Assembly: GCA_947522735.1 (NCBI GenBank)
Contig: CANNTZ010000096.1
Coordinates: forward strand, 1 to 5,745
DNA length: 5,745 nucleotides
Direction of reading: 5' to 3'
DNA from: an uncultured Oscillospiraceae bacterium
GTDB taxonomy: Bacteria; Bacillota; Clostridia; Oscillospirales; Ruminococcaceae
Shown: positions 1-5,401 of the stretch, piece after piece
How the letters are laid out: every line of letters starts with the position of its first letter
Position numbering within the stretch: the stretch's first letter is position 1
Notes under the pieces: generated by a model
Seen by the model: the letters and a program-made list of their open reading frames with translations, nothing else
What the model was told of the DNA's origin: nothing
The model's database searches: none
Position numbers and translations under genes: made by a program

Positions 1-762
1 ATGCTGACCGAAGCGCCGGAGCTGCTCGGCGCCTGCGAGAGCATCGTCGTCATCGACCACCACCGCAAGATGGTCGGGCACATAGACAACGCCAAAATAT
101 TCTTCCATGAGCCGAACGCCTCCTCCGCCTCCGAAATGGTGACCGAGCTGCTGCAATATTCCGGCGAGGGCCACGACATCACGTCGGTCGAGGCAGAGGC
201 GCTGCTTGCGGGAATCACGCTCGACACCAAGAATTTCGTCATGCGTACCGGCGTGCGCACCTTTGAAGCGGCGGCCTATCTGCGCAAGATGGGCGCGGAC
301 ACCGTGGAGGTGAAGCGCATGTTTGCGGGCACGATGAGCGCCTATCAAAAGCGTACAAAGCTTGTCGCGTCGGCACACATCTATCGCCGCTGTGCAATTG
401 CGGGCGCGCGCGACAGCACCAGCGAGATCAAGATTGTAGCGCCGCAAACTGCCGACGAGCTGCTCAACATCGACGGCGTGGACGCCTCCTTCGTCATGTA
501 CGACTACGGCGGCGAGGTATCCATCTCGGCACGCTCCCTTGGCAAGATAAACGTGCAGCTCATCATGGAAAAGCTTGGCGGCGGCGGCCACCAGACGATG
601 GCGGGAACGCAGCTCAAGGGAGAAACGATAGAAAACGCGGCAAGTATGCTGGAAAAAGCAATTGACGAATATTTTGACATGTACGTCCGCGACCGGGATC
701 CCGAAGAGGAGACGGACGGGCAGGACAGCCAGGAAAACGACCAGACAGAAAGGATTGAATGA
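1..762 (+). CDS. gdpP: GdpP-type cyclic-di-AMP phosphodiesterase, C-terminal part (5' end outside window)
   Basis: This is the C-terminal 253 residues of a DHH/DHHA1 phosphodiesterase; the gene starts before the window. Enzymes of this family are membrane-anchored and hydrolyse c-di-AMP to pApA, and the full protein is usually about 650 residues with TM, PAS-like and GGDEF-like parts upstream. Visible here are the DHH metal motif (VVIDHH, about residues 16-21 of the fragment), the PNASSASEM segment (38-46), the aspartate in GITLDTKNF (71-79), and the DHHA1 substrate motif GGGGHQTMAG (193-202). The ATG at base 1 is an internal methionine, because the first DHH-domain motif and all N-terminal domains would otherwise be missing. 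The last 25 or so residues form an acidic, probably disordered tail. The stop codon lies one base before the rplI start, and gdpP–rplI–dnaB is a conserved Bacillota order. The family call is firm; c-di-AMP as substrate is taken from the family. Confidence 0.93.
   Translation: MLTEAPELLGACESIVVIDHHRKMVGHIDNAKIFFHEPNASSASEMVTELLQYSGEGHDITSVEAEALLAGITLDTKNFVMRTGVRTFEAAAYLRKMGADTVEVKRMFAGTMSAYQKRTKLVASAHIYRRCAIAGARDSTSEIKIVAPQTADELLNIDGVDASFVMYDYGGEVSISARSLGKINVQLIMEKLGGGGHQTMAGTQLKGETIENAASMLEKAIDEYFDMYVRDRDPEEETDGQDSQENDQTERIE
747..754 (+). promoter_or_regulatory. Ribosome binding site of rplI
   Basis: AGAAAGGA lies inside the end of gdpP, 9 nt before the ATG at 764. It favours this start over the in-frame ATG at 662, which would add 34 residues foreign to the bL9 family. 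Its position inside the upstream gene suggests coupled translation of gdpP and rplI. Confidence 0.7.
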
Positions 763-763
763 T

Positions 764-1210
764 ATGAAAGTTCTTCTCAAGCAGGATGTTCAGGGCTCCG
801 GCAAAAAGGGAGAGATTGTCAACGTGGCGGACGGCTACGCGCGCAACTTTCTCATCAAGCGCGGGCTTGCCGTGGAGGCGAGCGCACAGGTGCTGGGCGA
901 GGTGAAGGCAAAGGAGGAGGCTGCTAAGCGCCGCGAGGCGCTCGAGCTCCAGAACGCGCGCGAGACCGCAAAGCAGCTTGACGGCAAGGCCGTGAAGCTC
1001 ACCGCCAAATCCGGCGCGAACGGCAGGCTCTTCGGCTCCGTGACCTCCAGAGAGGTCGCTGAGGCCGTGGAAAAGGCGTTCGGCATCGCGATAGACAAGC
1101 GCAAGATCGAGCTGTCCTCGGAGATAAAGAATTACGGCTCCTACGAGGCCGCGCTCAAGCTCCACGCGGGCGTCAGCGCAAAAATTTTCGTAGTCGTCGC
1201 CGAGGAATAA
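764..1210 (+). CDS. rplI: 50S ribosomal protein bL9
   Basis: This 148-residue protein has the usual bL9 length and two-domain layout. bL9 binds 23S rRNA near the L1 stalk and helps maintain the reading frame. The N-terminal rRNA-binding domain carries the family signature GKKGEIVNVADGYARNFL (13-30). A charged connecting helix rich in K, E, A and R follows (about 45-72). The C-terminal domain contains GANGRLFGSVTSREV (84-98) and the closing LHAGVSAKIFVVV segment (133-145). The start at 764 gives the canonical MKVLLKQDV beginning and follows an AGAAAGGA site. The gene begins one base after the gdpP stop and ends 27 nt before dnaB, so the three are likely co-transcribed. No promoter of its own is visible. 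Confidence 0.97.
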   Translation: MKVLLKQDVQGSGKKGEIVNVADGYARNFLIKRGLAVEASAQVLGEVKAKEEAAKRREALELQNARETAKQLDGKAVKLTAKSGANGRLFGSVTSREVAEAVEKAFGIAIDKRKIELSSEIKNYGSYEAALKLHAGVSAKIFVVVAEE

Positions 1211-1237
1211 CCGGCGGCGCTGGAACGGAGAACGGCT

Positions 1238-2602
1238 ATGCAGTCGATGCAGTCAACGGGCGCGCTGCCCGATATTTCGGTCAAAATCCCATATAATCTC
1301 GAGGCGGAGCAGTCGGTGCTCGGTGCGGTGCTGGTGGATCCCGGCTGTCTGCCGGGTATCCTCGAGCAGCTACGCCCCGAAAACTTTTACCGCCCTCAGC
1401 ACGCCGAAATCTTCGCGCTGATGAGCCGCATGTTCATTGCAGGCGAGACAATGGATTTCGTCACCGTGCTAAACCGCGTGCGCGCCGAAAACATCTTTGA
1501 GTCCGACGCCGACGCAAAGCTGTATCTGTCGCAGCTTGTCGATATTGTTCCAACAATCTCCAATATCGACGCCTACGTCGGCATAGTGCTCGACAAGTAC
1601 ATCGGGCGTATGCTGGTTCAGGCTTCGCGCGAGATCATCTCGGAGGCGTCCGACGGACAGGGCGACGCACAGATGCTGCTTGACAGCGCCGAGCAGAAGA
1701 TATATGATATCCGGCAGGGCCGCGGCACCAAGGGCGTCATCCACATCAGCGAGAGCGCCCTTGCCACCTTCGACCGCCTGCAAAAGCTCAGCGGCAAGGA
1801 CCGCGAGCAATATCTCGGCATCTCGACGGGCTACGGCGAGCTTGACAACATTCTGACCGGCCTCAACAAGTCCGATCTGCTGATAATCGCCGGGCGCCCC
1901 GGCATGGGCAAAACCACCTTTGCGCTCAACATTGCCGCAAACGTCGCCTTTGACCAGAAGCGCACCGTCGTCGTGTTCTCGCTCGAAATGAGCGCGGAGC
2001 AGCTCACCGCCAAGATATTTTCCTCCAAGGCGGCCATCTCCTCCAAGGCGTTCCGCACCGGCCAGATGTCGCAAAACGAATGGGTGAGGCTCATCGAAAC
2101 GATACAGGTCGTCTCCAAGTCGCCGATATACATGGACGACACCTCCAGCATAACCGTCGCCGAGATGAAAGCAAAGCTGCGCCGCATCCCGGATCTCGGG
2201 CTGGTGGTTATAGATTACCTTCAGCTTATGACCTCCGGCGGCGGCAAGCGCAACGAGAATCGTGTGCAGGAGGTCTCCGAGATCACCCGCTCGCTCAAGA
2301 TCATGGCGCGCGAGCTGGACGTGCCGGTCATCGTCTGCTCGCAGCTCTCCCGCGGCGTCACGGGACGTCAGGACAAGCGGCCGCAGCTCTCCGACCTGCG
2401 CGAATCCGGCTCCATCGAGCAGGACGCGGACATCGTCATGATGCTCCACCGCGAGGCTTACTTCGACCAGAACGCCGAAAACGGCAACATGGCCGAGCTG
2501 ATTGTCGCCAAAAACCGCCACGGCGAAACCACCTCCATCAACCTCGGCTGGGACGGCGTTCACTCCCGCTTCCAGTCCGTCGATACGATGCACACCGCCT
2601 GA
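1238..2602 (+). CDS. dnaB: Replicative DNA helicase DnaB (DnaC in Bacillus)
   Basis: This is a complete 454-residue DnaB-family helicase, the hexameric 5'-3' helicase that unwinds the replication fork and recruits primase. The all-helical N-terminal domain (about 16-120, beginning PYNLEAEQSVLGA) is followed by a linker (about 125-185) and the RecA-like motor domain (195-450). Motor motifs visible are Walker A GRPGMGKTT (219-227, with K225 and T226), the catalytic glutamate in FSLEMS (E250), Walker B LVVIDYLQL (322-330, D326), the sensor-like VIVCSQLSR (364-372, Q369), and KNRHG (425-429), whose K and R match the arginine-finger region of the family. No intein or insertion interrupts it. A GGAG site at 1227-1230, 7 nt upstream, supports the ATG at 1238; an ATG at 1247 is a minor alternative. 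It is the last gene of the + strand group and converges on the rubrerythrin gene. Confidence 0.98.
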   Translation: MQSMQSTGALPDISVKIPYNLEAEQSVLGAVLVDPGCLPGILEQLRPENFYRPQHAEIFALMSRMFIAGETMDFVTVLNRVRAENIFESDADAKLYLSQLVDIVPTISNIDAYVGIVLDKYIGRMLVQASREIISEASDGQGDAQMLLDSAEQKIYDIRQGRGTKGVIHISESALATFDRLQKLSGKDREQYLGISTGYGELDNILTGLNKSDLLIIAGRPGMGKTTFALNIAANVAFDQKRTVVVFSLEMSAEQLTAKIFSSKAAISSKAFRTGQMSQNEWVRLIETIQVVSKSPIYMDDTSSITVAEMKAKLRRIPDLGLVVIDYLQLMTSGGGKRNENRVQEVSEITRSLKIMARELDVPVIVCSQLSRGVTGRQDKRPQLSDLRESGSIEQDADIVMMLHREAYFDQNAENGNMAELIVAKNRHGETTSINLGWDGVHSRFQSVDTMHTA

Positions 2603-2630
2603 CGGCGGCGGACAACGCCCCTATGATATT

Positions 2631-2696
2631 CCGCCTCACGCCAACGGAGCTTGCGCTATTGATTTCGCCAGGCTTATTCCCGCGGCGTGAGGGCGG
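2631..2696 (+). terminator. Possible dnaB terminator: long-loop inverted repeat followed by T runs
   Basis: CCGCCTCACGCC (2631-2642) pairs with GGCGTGAGGGCGG (2684-2696) with one bulged G. Two five-T runs follow at 2702-2706 and 2714-2718. The 41-nt loop and the 5-nt gap before the first T run are atypical for an intrinsic terminator, so this is tentative. It starts 28 bases after the dnaB stop codon, a sensible place for one. It could instead be part of a repeated intergenic element. Confidence 0.35.
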
Positions 2697-2751
2697 ATCT
2701 GTTTTTGACGGTCTTTTTCGCCTTTGGCGAGACGCGAACGCTTATTTTGCC

Positions 2752-2807
2752 AGCCTGCCCTCCTGTCTTGAGCACGCATAAGAATGTGCTTTGGCAGGGG
2801 GCAGGCT
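2752..2807. repeat. Long imperfect hairpin of unknown role
   Basis: AGCCTGCCC (2752-2760) pairs perfectly with GGGCAGGCT (2799-2807). After one bulged T, CCTGTC (2762-2767) pairs with GGCAGG (2793-2798) including one G-T pair. A small internal loop leads to AGCAC (2771-2775) pairing with GTGCT (2786-2790) around a 10-base loop. In total this is about 20 pairs in 56 bases. No T run follows it on either strand, so it is not a standard intrinsic terminator. It may be a structured 3' UTR or a palindromic intergenic repeat. Confidence 0.6.
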
Positions 2808-2827
2808 AATGCTTTAAACCGGCAATG

Positions 2828-2845
2828 TCTCACCAAAATGTGAGG
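2828..2845. repeat. Small hairpin
   Basis: TCTCAC (2828-2833) pairs with GTGAGG (2840-2845) around the 6-base loop CAAAAT, with one G-T pair. It lies in an AT-richer stretch between the long hairpin and the rubrerythrin terminator. Six pairs can arise by chance, so it is noted only as part of the cluster of inverted repeats here. Confidence 0.35.
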
Positions 2846-2897
2846 GGATAAAATCAATTATAAAATGCAAAGGGATCCGCTACGCCTTGCCTCCGGC

Positions 2898-2939
2898 AAA
2901 CAAAAACAGCCGAAAACCGGAGCCCCCGATTCTCGGCTG
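2898..2939 (-). terminator. Intrinsic terminator of the rubrerythrin gene
   Basis: Read on the minus strand, CAGCCGAGAATCGG (2939-2926) pairs with CCGGTTTTCGGCTG (2920-2907) over 14 positions, including G-T pairs, around a 5-base loop. TTTTTGTTT follows immediately (2906-2898). This is a textbook rho-independent terminator, starting 17 bases after the rubrerythrin stop codon. No T run follows on the plus strand, so it should act on minus-strand transcription only. Confidence 0.9.
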
Positions 2940-2956
2940 AACAATATGCGATATTC

Positions 2957-3496
2957 TCAGAAGGCTTTGACCGACAGACGGAAATATGCCTGCGGATGAG
3001 CGCACACCGGACAAACCTCCGGCGCCCTCTCGCCGACGTGCAGGTAGCCGCAGTTGCCGCACTTCCACACGACCAGCTCTTTCTTTTCAAACACCTCGCC
3101 CTTTTCGATGTTGAGCTGGAGCGCGAGGAATCTGTCCTCGTGGGACTTCTCGATCTTAGCCACGCCCTCAAACAGCTCCGCAATGCTCTCGAAGCCCTCA
3201 TCGCGTGCGGTTTTTGCAAAGTCCGCATACATCTCGGTCCACTCGTAATTCTCGCCCTCGGCGGCGTCGCGCAGGTTTTCGGGGGTGCCGGGCACTCCAT
3301 CATGCAGCAGCTTGAACCATATTTTCGCGTGCTCCTGCTCGTTTGCGGCTGTCTCGGCGAAAATCTCGGCTATCTGCTCATAGCCGTCCTTGCGTGCCTT
3401 GGACGCATAATAGGTATACTTGTTGCGCGCCTGTGATTCGCCTGCAAACGCGGCCCTCAGATTGGCCTCGGTTTTGCTTCCTTTAAGTTCAGCCAT
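2957..3496 (-). CDS. rbr: Rubrerythrin (non-haem di-iron peroxidase)
   Basis: This 179-residue cytoplasmic protein reduces hydrogen peroxide in anaerobes, taking electrons through its own rubredoxin-like iron centre. The ferritin-like four-helix domain (about 1-135) keeps the expected iron ligands: E20 in AGES, E53 and H56 in EQEH, E85 and E88 in YEWTEMY, and E116 and H119 in KIEKSH. The C-terminal rubredoxin-like domain (about 141-179) has both cysteine pairs, CGNC (C146, C149) and CPVC (C162, C165). No key residue is missing, and the length is slightly below the 191 of the Desulfovibrio protein. The ATG at 3496 is preceded by a perfect AAGGAGG. It is a single-gene unit with its own promoter (3546-3574) and terminator (2898-2939), next to a palindrome that suggests regulated expression. 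Confidence 0.97.
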   Translation of the reverse strand: MAELKGSKTEANLRAAFAGESQARNKYTYYASKARKDGYEQIAEIFAETAANEQEHAKIWFKLLHDGVPGTPENLRDAAEGENYEWTEMYADFAKTARDEGFESIAELFEGVAKIEKSHEDRFLALQLNIEKGEVFEKKELVVWKCGNCGYLHVGERAPEVCPVCAHPQAYFRLSVKAF

Positions 3497-3504
3497 TTCC
3501 GTAA

Positions 3505-3511
3505 CCTCCTT
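3505..3511 (-). promoter_or_regulatory. Ribosome binding site of the rubrerythrin gene
   Basis: AAGGAGG on the minus strand lies 8 nt before the ATG at 3496. It is a full anti-Shine-Dalgarno match, consistent with strong translation. Confidence 0.9.
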
Positions 3512-3545
3512 AAATTTCCGTGTTGTCGCGATGAATCATATACTC

Positions 3546-3574
3546 ATAATACAACCAAACAGGCTCTTTGTCAA
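3546..3574 (-). promoter_or_regulatory. Sigma-A-type promoter of the rubrerythrin gene
   Basis: On the minus strand, a perfect -35 TTGACA (3574-3569) and a -10 TATTAT (3551-3546) are separated by exactly 17 bp. Transcription would start near 3539, giving a leader of about 43 nt. The -35 box is embedded in the 3567-3583 palindrome, so binding there should block or modulate polymerase. Confidence 0.88.
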
Positions 3575-3583
3575 TATGACAAA
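3567..3583. promoter_or_regulatory. Operator-like palindrome over the rubrerythrin -35 box
   Basis: TTTGTCA, a 3-base spacer, and TGACAAA form a perfect 7-3-7 inverted repeat. One arm contains most of the -35 hexamer. Overlap with the -35 box suits a repressor. The sequence does not match the 7-1-7 PerR box (TTATAAT-n-ATTATAA) or the Rex site, so the regulator is not identified. It is distinct from the neighbouring DNA and unlikely to be chance in this location. Confidence 0.6.
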
Positions 3584-3621
3584 TCGACGAAATATGGCAT
3601 AAGCAAGCCAAAAACGACCTT

Positions 3622-4674
3622 TTATTCCTCTTGCTCCGCTCCAATTGCCGCAAAGTACCGATCCTCCATCGGTATCCACTCCCGAACGAAGCGTCCGAGA
3701 AGATATTCGCCGTCGCGTTCGCGTATACGCCCCAGCCGCTTTCCATAGGGCGCGGAGAGGATGTATCTTGCATCGTAATATTTTTGCAGCGCCGGATGCA
3801 GGCTGTACACACCCTCGACGATGCTTATCCTCCTTGGCTGCGCCTCGATGAGGTCGCCAAGGCTCATAGTAGAGCAGTCGAACCGGCGATAGCCAAACGG
3901 CTTTCCGGACGCTATCCCGCGCAGCACCTCCGCCTCCAGCCGTTCATAATCGACGTTGCCGCCGGGCTGAGAAAAGCGCTCCGGCGTGCGCTGGTGCTTT
4001 TGCAAAAAGAAGTCGTCGGTGTGGAACAGGTTGCAGGCATCCTCGCCGTAGACCTCCTGCGCAAGCGCCGCAAGCGAGCTTTTGCCGGTGCCGCTGCCCC
4101 CGTCTATCGCGATAATGCAGCGTCCCCTGTCCGCAAGGCAGGCGTCGATGCTCTCGAACAGCCCTAAATTTTCACACAGCCGCTCATCGAGCACGCGGTA
4201 GGCGGGCGAATAGGCTGCGCGGTATTCCGGCGAGTGGCTGCGCGCCGGATAGCCCTCTGCCCTGTATCTTTCCAGCTCCGGAGAGATATCTCCGAAACCC
4301 GCCGCGCCGGAGGCGCACAGCGCCCTCAATATCTCCAGCTTGCGCTCAAAGCCCTCTACGCTTCCGCGGTGCGTCCTCGCCGTCACCGCAAACAGGCCGC
4401 TCACCGTTTCCGGCGATGCTGCCGAGCGCCGCGCCTTCAGCGCCGCCAGATTCAACCGCGCGAGCCCGTTGCCGATGCTCTCGTACAGCGGCAACGTCCC
4501 GTCCGGTTCCACACTGTCAAGCTCCAGCCGCAGCCGCCGAGCCGCCGCGGCGCGGTCGGTTATCAGGTGCCCTCCCGCGAACTCGTTCTGATATATCAGC
4601 TTTATCAGGTCACCGGGACGCGCCTCCGGACGCGTCCGCAGCTCTCGCCAAAGTATTTCCTCAAGCTCGTCCAT
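3622..4674 (-). CDS. Two-domain protein: uncharacterised N-terminal domain plus uridine-kinase-family P-loop kinase
   Basis: The C-terminal half of this 350-residue protein (about 184-345) is a P-loop kinase of the uridine kinase/phosphoribulokinase group. It shows IIAIDGGSGTGKSS with Walker A at 192-199, FHTDDFF (217-223, likely acidic catalytic residues D220/D221), GGNVDYERL (238-246), IVEGVYSLHP (285-294, E287) and an arginine-rich lid-like RIRERDG (316-322). Such enzymes phosphorylate a nucleoside or similar alcohol using a nucleoside triphosphate; the substrate here is unknown. The N-terminal half (about 1-175) contains LIYQNEFAGGHLITD (26-40), YESIGNGLARLNL (64-76) and a segment rich in tyrosine, serine and arginine (about 137-160). 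It resembles a domain seen in Bacillota proteins, to which I cannot assign a function. The start overlaps the upstream ECF gene by 14 nt and has only a weak ribosome site, so translational coupling is likely. There is no clear terminator before the rubrerythrin promoter. Confidence 0.85.
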   Translation of the reverse strand: MDELEEILWRELRTRPEARPGDLIKLIYQNEFAGGHLITDRAAAARRLRLELDSVEPDGTLPLYESIGNGLARLNLAALKARRSAASPETVSGLFAVTARTHRGSVEGFERKLEILRALCASGAAGFGDISPELERYRAEGYPARSHSPEYRAAYSPAYRVLDERLCENLGLFESIDACLADRGRCIIAIDGGSGTGKSSLAALAQEVYGEDACNLFHTDDFFLQKHQRTPERFSQPGGNVDYERLEAEVLRGIASGKPFGYRRFDCSTMSLGDLIEAQPRRISIVEGVYSLHPALQKYYDARYILSAPYGKRLGRIRERDGEYLLGRFVREWIPMEDRYFAAIGAEQEE

Positions 4675-5206
4675 TGTCTACATATCCCGCTTTTTTGAGC
4701 AGCATCACGATCGGCGGCACCACCACGAGCTGCAATATTATTCCCGGAACGGCGTTCAGCACCGCTCCAGCGATGAACAGCTTCCAGGTGAACTCGTTCC
4801 CGGCGGCGCTCATCAGCCCCCATGTGGCGAGCCCCCATACGAGCCTTCCTATCACCATTGCGGCGACAAGCTCGACATAGATAAGCCAGTTCTTTTTCGG
4901 CAGCAGCTTATAGAGCAGCCCCGCCGCCGCGCCGTAGGCCGCCATCTCGAACGCCATAGCTATCGCGGTCGGAAACATCGGCGGCATATACATTATCAGG
5001 CTGCGCAGCAGCGGTGCGATAAAGCCCACCGCCAAGCCATAGGGCCAGCCGCAGACAAAGCCGCAAATCAGCACCGGCAGGTGCATGGGCAGCAGCATCC
5101 GACCTATCTGCGGTATCTGTCCCGTCAGAAACGGCAGCAGGAACGCCACCGCGAGCATCAATCCGGAAATAACGAGGTTTCTGATAAAACCCTTCATGTT
5201 TGACAT
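4661..5206 (-). CDS. ECF transporter S component (substrate-binding membrane subunit, substrate unknown)
   Basis: This 181-residue, very hydrophobic protein has about six membrane segments (roughly 9-28, 41-60, 60-72, 79-101, 107-131, 142-170). S components bind a vitamin or other micronutrient and dock on a shared EcfA-EcfA'-EcfT energising unit. The GQIPQIGRMLLPMHLPVL stretch (29-46), the following CGFVCGWPYG (48-57) and MPPMFPTAIAMAFE (74-87) fit the general ECF S-component family (PF12822-type). No EcfA or EcfT gene lies in the window, so it presumably uses a unit encoded elsewhere. The start at 5206 (MSNMKG) is chosen because GGAGG lies 9 nt upstream. The longer frame from 5293 would translate through the leader terminator. 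Its end overlaps the kinase gene, pointing to uptake followed by phosphorylation of the same compound. Family call good; substrate not inferable. Confidence 0.87.
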   Translation of the reverse strand: MSNMKGFIRNLVISGLMLAVAFLLPFLTGQIPQIGRMLLPMHLPVLICGFVCGWPYGLAVGFIAPLLRSLIMYMPPMFPTAIAMAFEMAAYGAAAGLLYKLLPKKNWLIYVELVAAMVIGRLVWGLATWGLMSAAGNEFTWKLFIAGAVLNAVPGIILQLVVVPPIVMLLKKAGYVDNGRA

Positions 5207-5215
5207 TGCAATTTT

Positions 5216-5220
5216 CCTCC
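5216..5220 (-). promoter_or_regulatory. Ribosome binding site of the ECF S component gene
   Basis: GGAGG, within GAGGAGGAAAA on the minus strand, lies 9 nt before the ATG at 5206. It decides the start against the upstream in-frame ATG at 5293 and the ATG at 5197. Confidence 0.85.
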
Positions 5221-5239
5221 TCAAATACAAAAACGCCGC

Positions 5240-5271
5240 AAAAACCCAAGCCCCCGTGCTCGGAGGCCTGA
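5240..5271 (-). terminator. Intrinsic terminator inside the ECF gene leader (attenuator)
   Basis: On the minus strand, TCAGGCCTCC (5271-5262) pairs with GGGGGCTTGG (5255-5246), including G-T pairs, around the loop GAGCAC. One G and TTTTT follow (5245-5240). It lies between the promoter and the ECF ribosome site, so it would stop transcription before the gene unless an alternative fold prevents it. It could also end transcripts reading through from pyrB. Confidence 0.78.
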
Positions 5272-5368
5272 CGCCTTTGTGGCATCGTTGCATCGGAACC
5301 GCAGCGTTTCCGCTTTAATGATAGTGTTGTATTCGTGCCTGCGCGAGCTTTTGCCCACCTATACGTCC

Positions 5369-5398
5369 ATTATATCACACCGCCGCGCGTTCCGTCAA
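5369..5398 (-). promoter_or_regulatory. Sigma-A-type promoter of the ECF/kinase operon
   Basis: On the minus strand, -35 TTGACG (5398-5393) and a perfect -10 TATAAT (5374-5369) are separated by 18 bp, placing the transcription start near 5362. The -35 box begins four bases after the pyrB stop codon, so the ECF operon has its own start rather than depending only on read-through. Confidence 0.85.
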
Positions 5399-5401
5399 GA
5401 G

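Larger units (their letters stand above)
2603..2956. other. Gene-free region between convergent dnaB and rubrerythrin genes, rich in inverted repeats
   Basis: This stretch of 354 bases contains no convincing gene. The open frames in it (for example 2636-2857 on the minus strand, 73 codons) have no good ribosome site and no recognisable domain, and they run through the hairpins. It does hold four inverted repeats: a long-loop one at 2631-2696, a strong long hairpin at 2752-2807, a small one at 2828-2845, and the rubrerythrin terminator at 2898-2939. The first three are not explained by the terminator alone. They could be a degenerate intergenic repeat element or the 3' UTR and terminator of dnaB. 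A TATAAT hexamer on the minus strand (around 2859-2864) has no matching -35 box and leads to no gene. Confidence 0.7.
5207..5362 (-). promoter_or_regulatory. Structured 5' leader of the ECF/kinase operon, candidate riboswitch of unidentified class
   Basis: The predicted transcript has about 155 nt before the ECF start codon. On the minus strand it can form, in order, GTGGGC-AAAA-GCTCGC (5358-5343), a GNRA-capped AGCG-GAAA-CGCT (5314-5303), GATGCC-ACAAA-GGCGTC (5286-5270) and an intrinsic terminator (5271-5240). A competing stem CGGAA/TTCCG (5312-5308 with 5298-5294) excludes the GNRA hairpin. The 5286-5270 hairpin shares two bases with the terminator stem. A long structured leader with a terminator ahead of a nutrient transporter is typical of riboswitch or attenuation control. 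I see no TPP, FMN, cobalamin, THF, preQ1 or T-box core sequence and no convincing leader peptide. Confidence 0.6.

Noticed and set aside
1..3. ATG at base 1 as the true gdpP start
   Set aside because: It falls inside the DHH domain, just before the DHH motif; the first metal-binding motif and membrane/sensor domains must lie upstream of the window.
1469..2593. Long minus-strand open frame (374 codons) opposite dnaB
   Set aside because: It lies entirely opposite the well-conserved dnaB gene and has no recognisable domain; long antisense frames are expected from the codon bias of GC-rich genes.
2080..2781. Plus-strand open frame running from inside dnaB past its end
   Set aside because: It is out of frame with dnaB, arginine/histidine/proline-rich as expected for a shifted GC-rich frame, and ends within the inverted repeats.
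2636..2857. 73-codon minus-strand frame in the intergenic region
   Set aside because: No ribosome site of quality, no domain, and it runs through strong hairpins. A TATAAT hexamer upstream lacks a -35 box.
3567..3583. PerR box at the rubrerythrin promoter
   Set aside because: The palindrome is 7-3-7 with TTTGTCA arms, not the 7-1-7 TTATAAT-n-ATTATAA pattern.
5207..5293. Longer start of the ECF protein at 5293 (29 more residues)
   Set aside because: It would translate through the leader terminator, has no ribosome site, and the extra residues do not look like an S component; the ATG at 5206 has GGAGG at good spacing.
5240..5362. T-box, TPP riboswitch or PyrR-binding loop in the ECF leader
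   Set aside because: The T-box GGTGGNACC core, the TPP core (CTGAGA, GAACCTGAT) and a PyrR-type hairpin with a GAGAGG-like loop are not found by eye.
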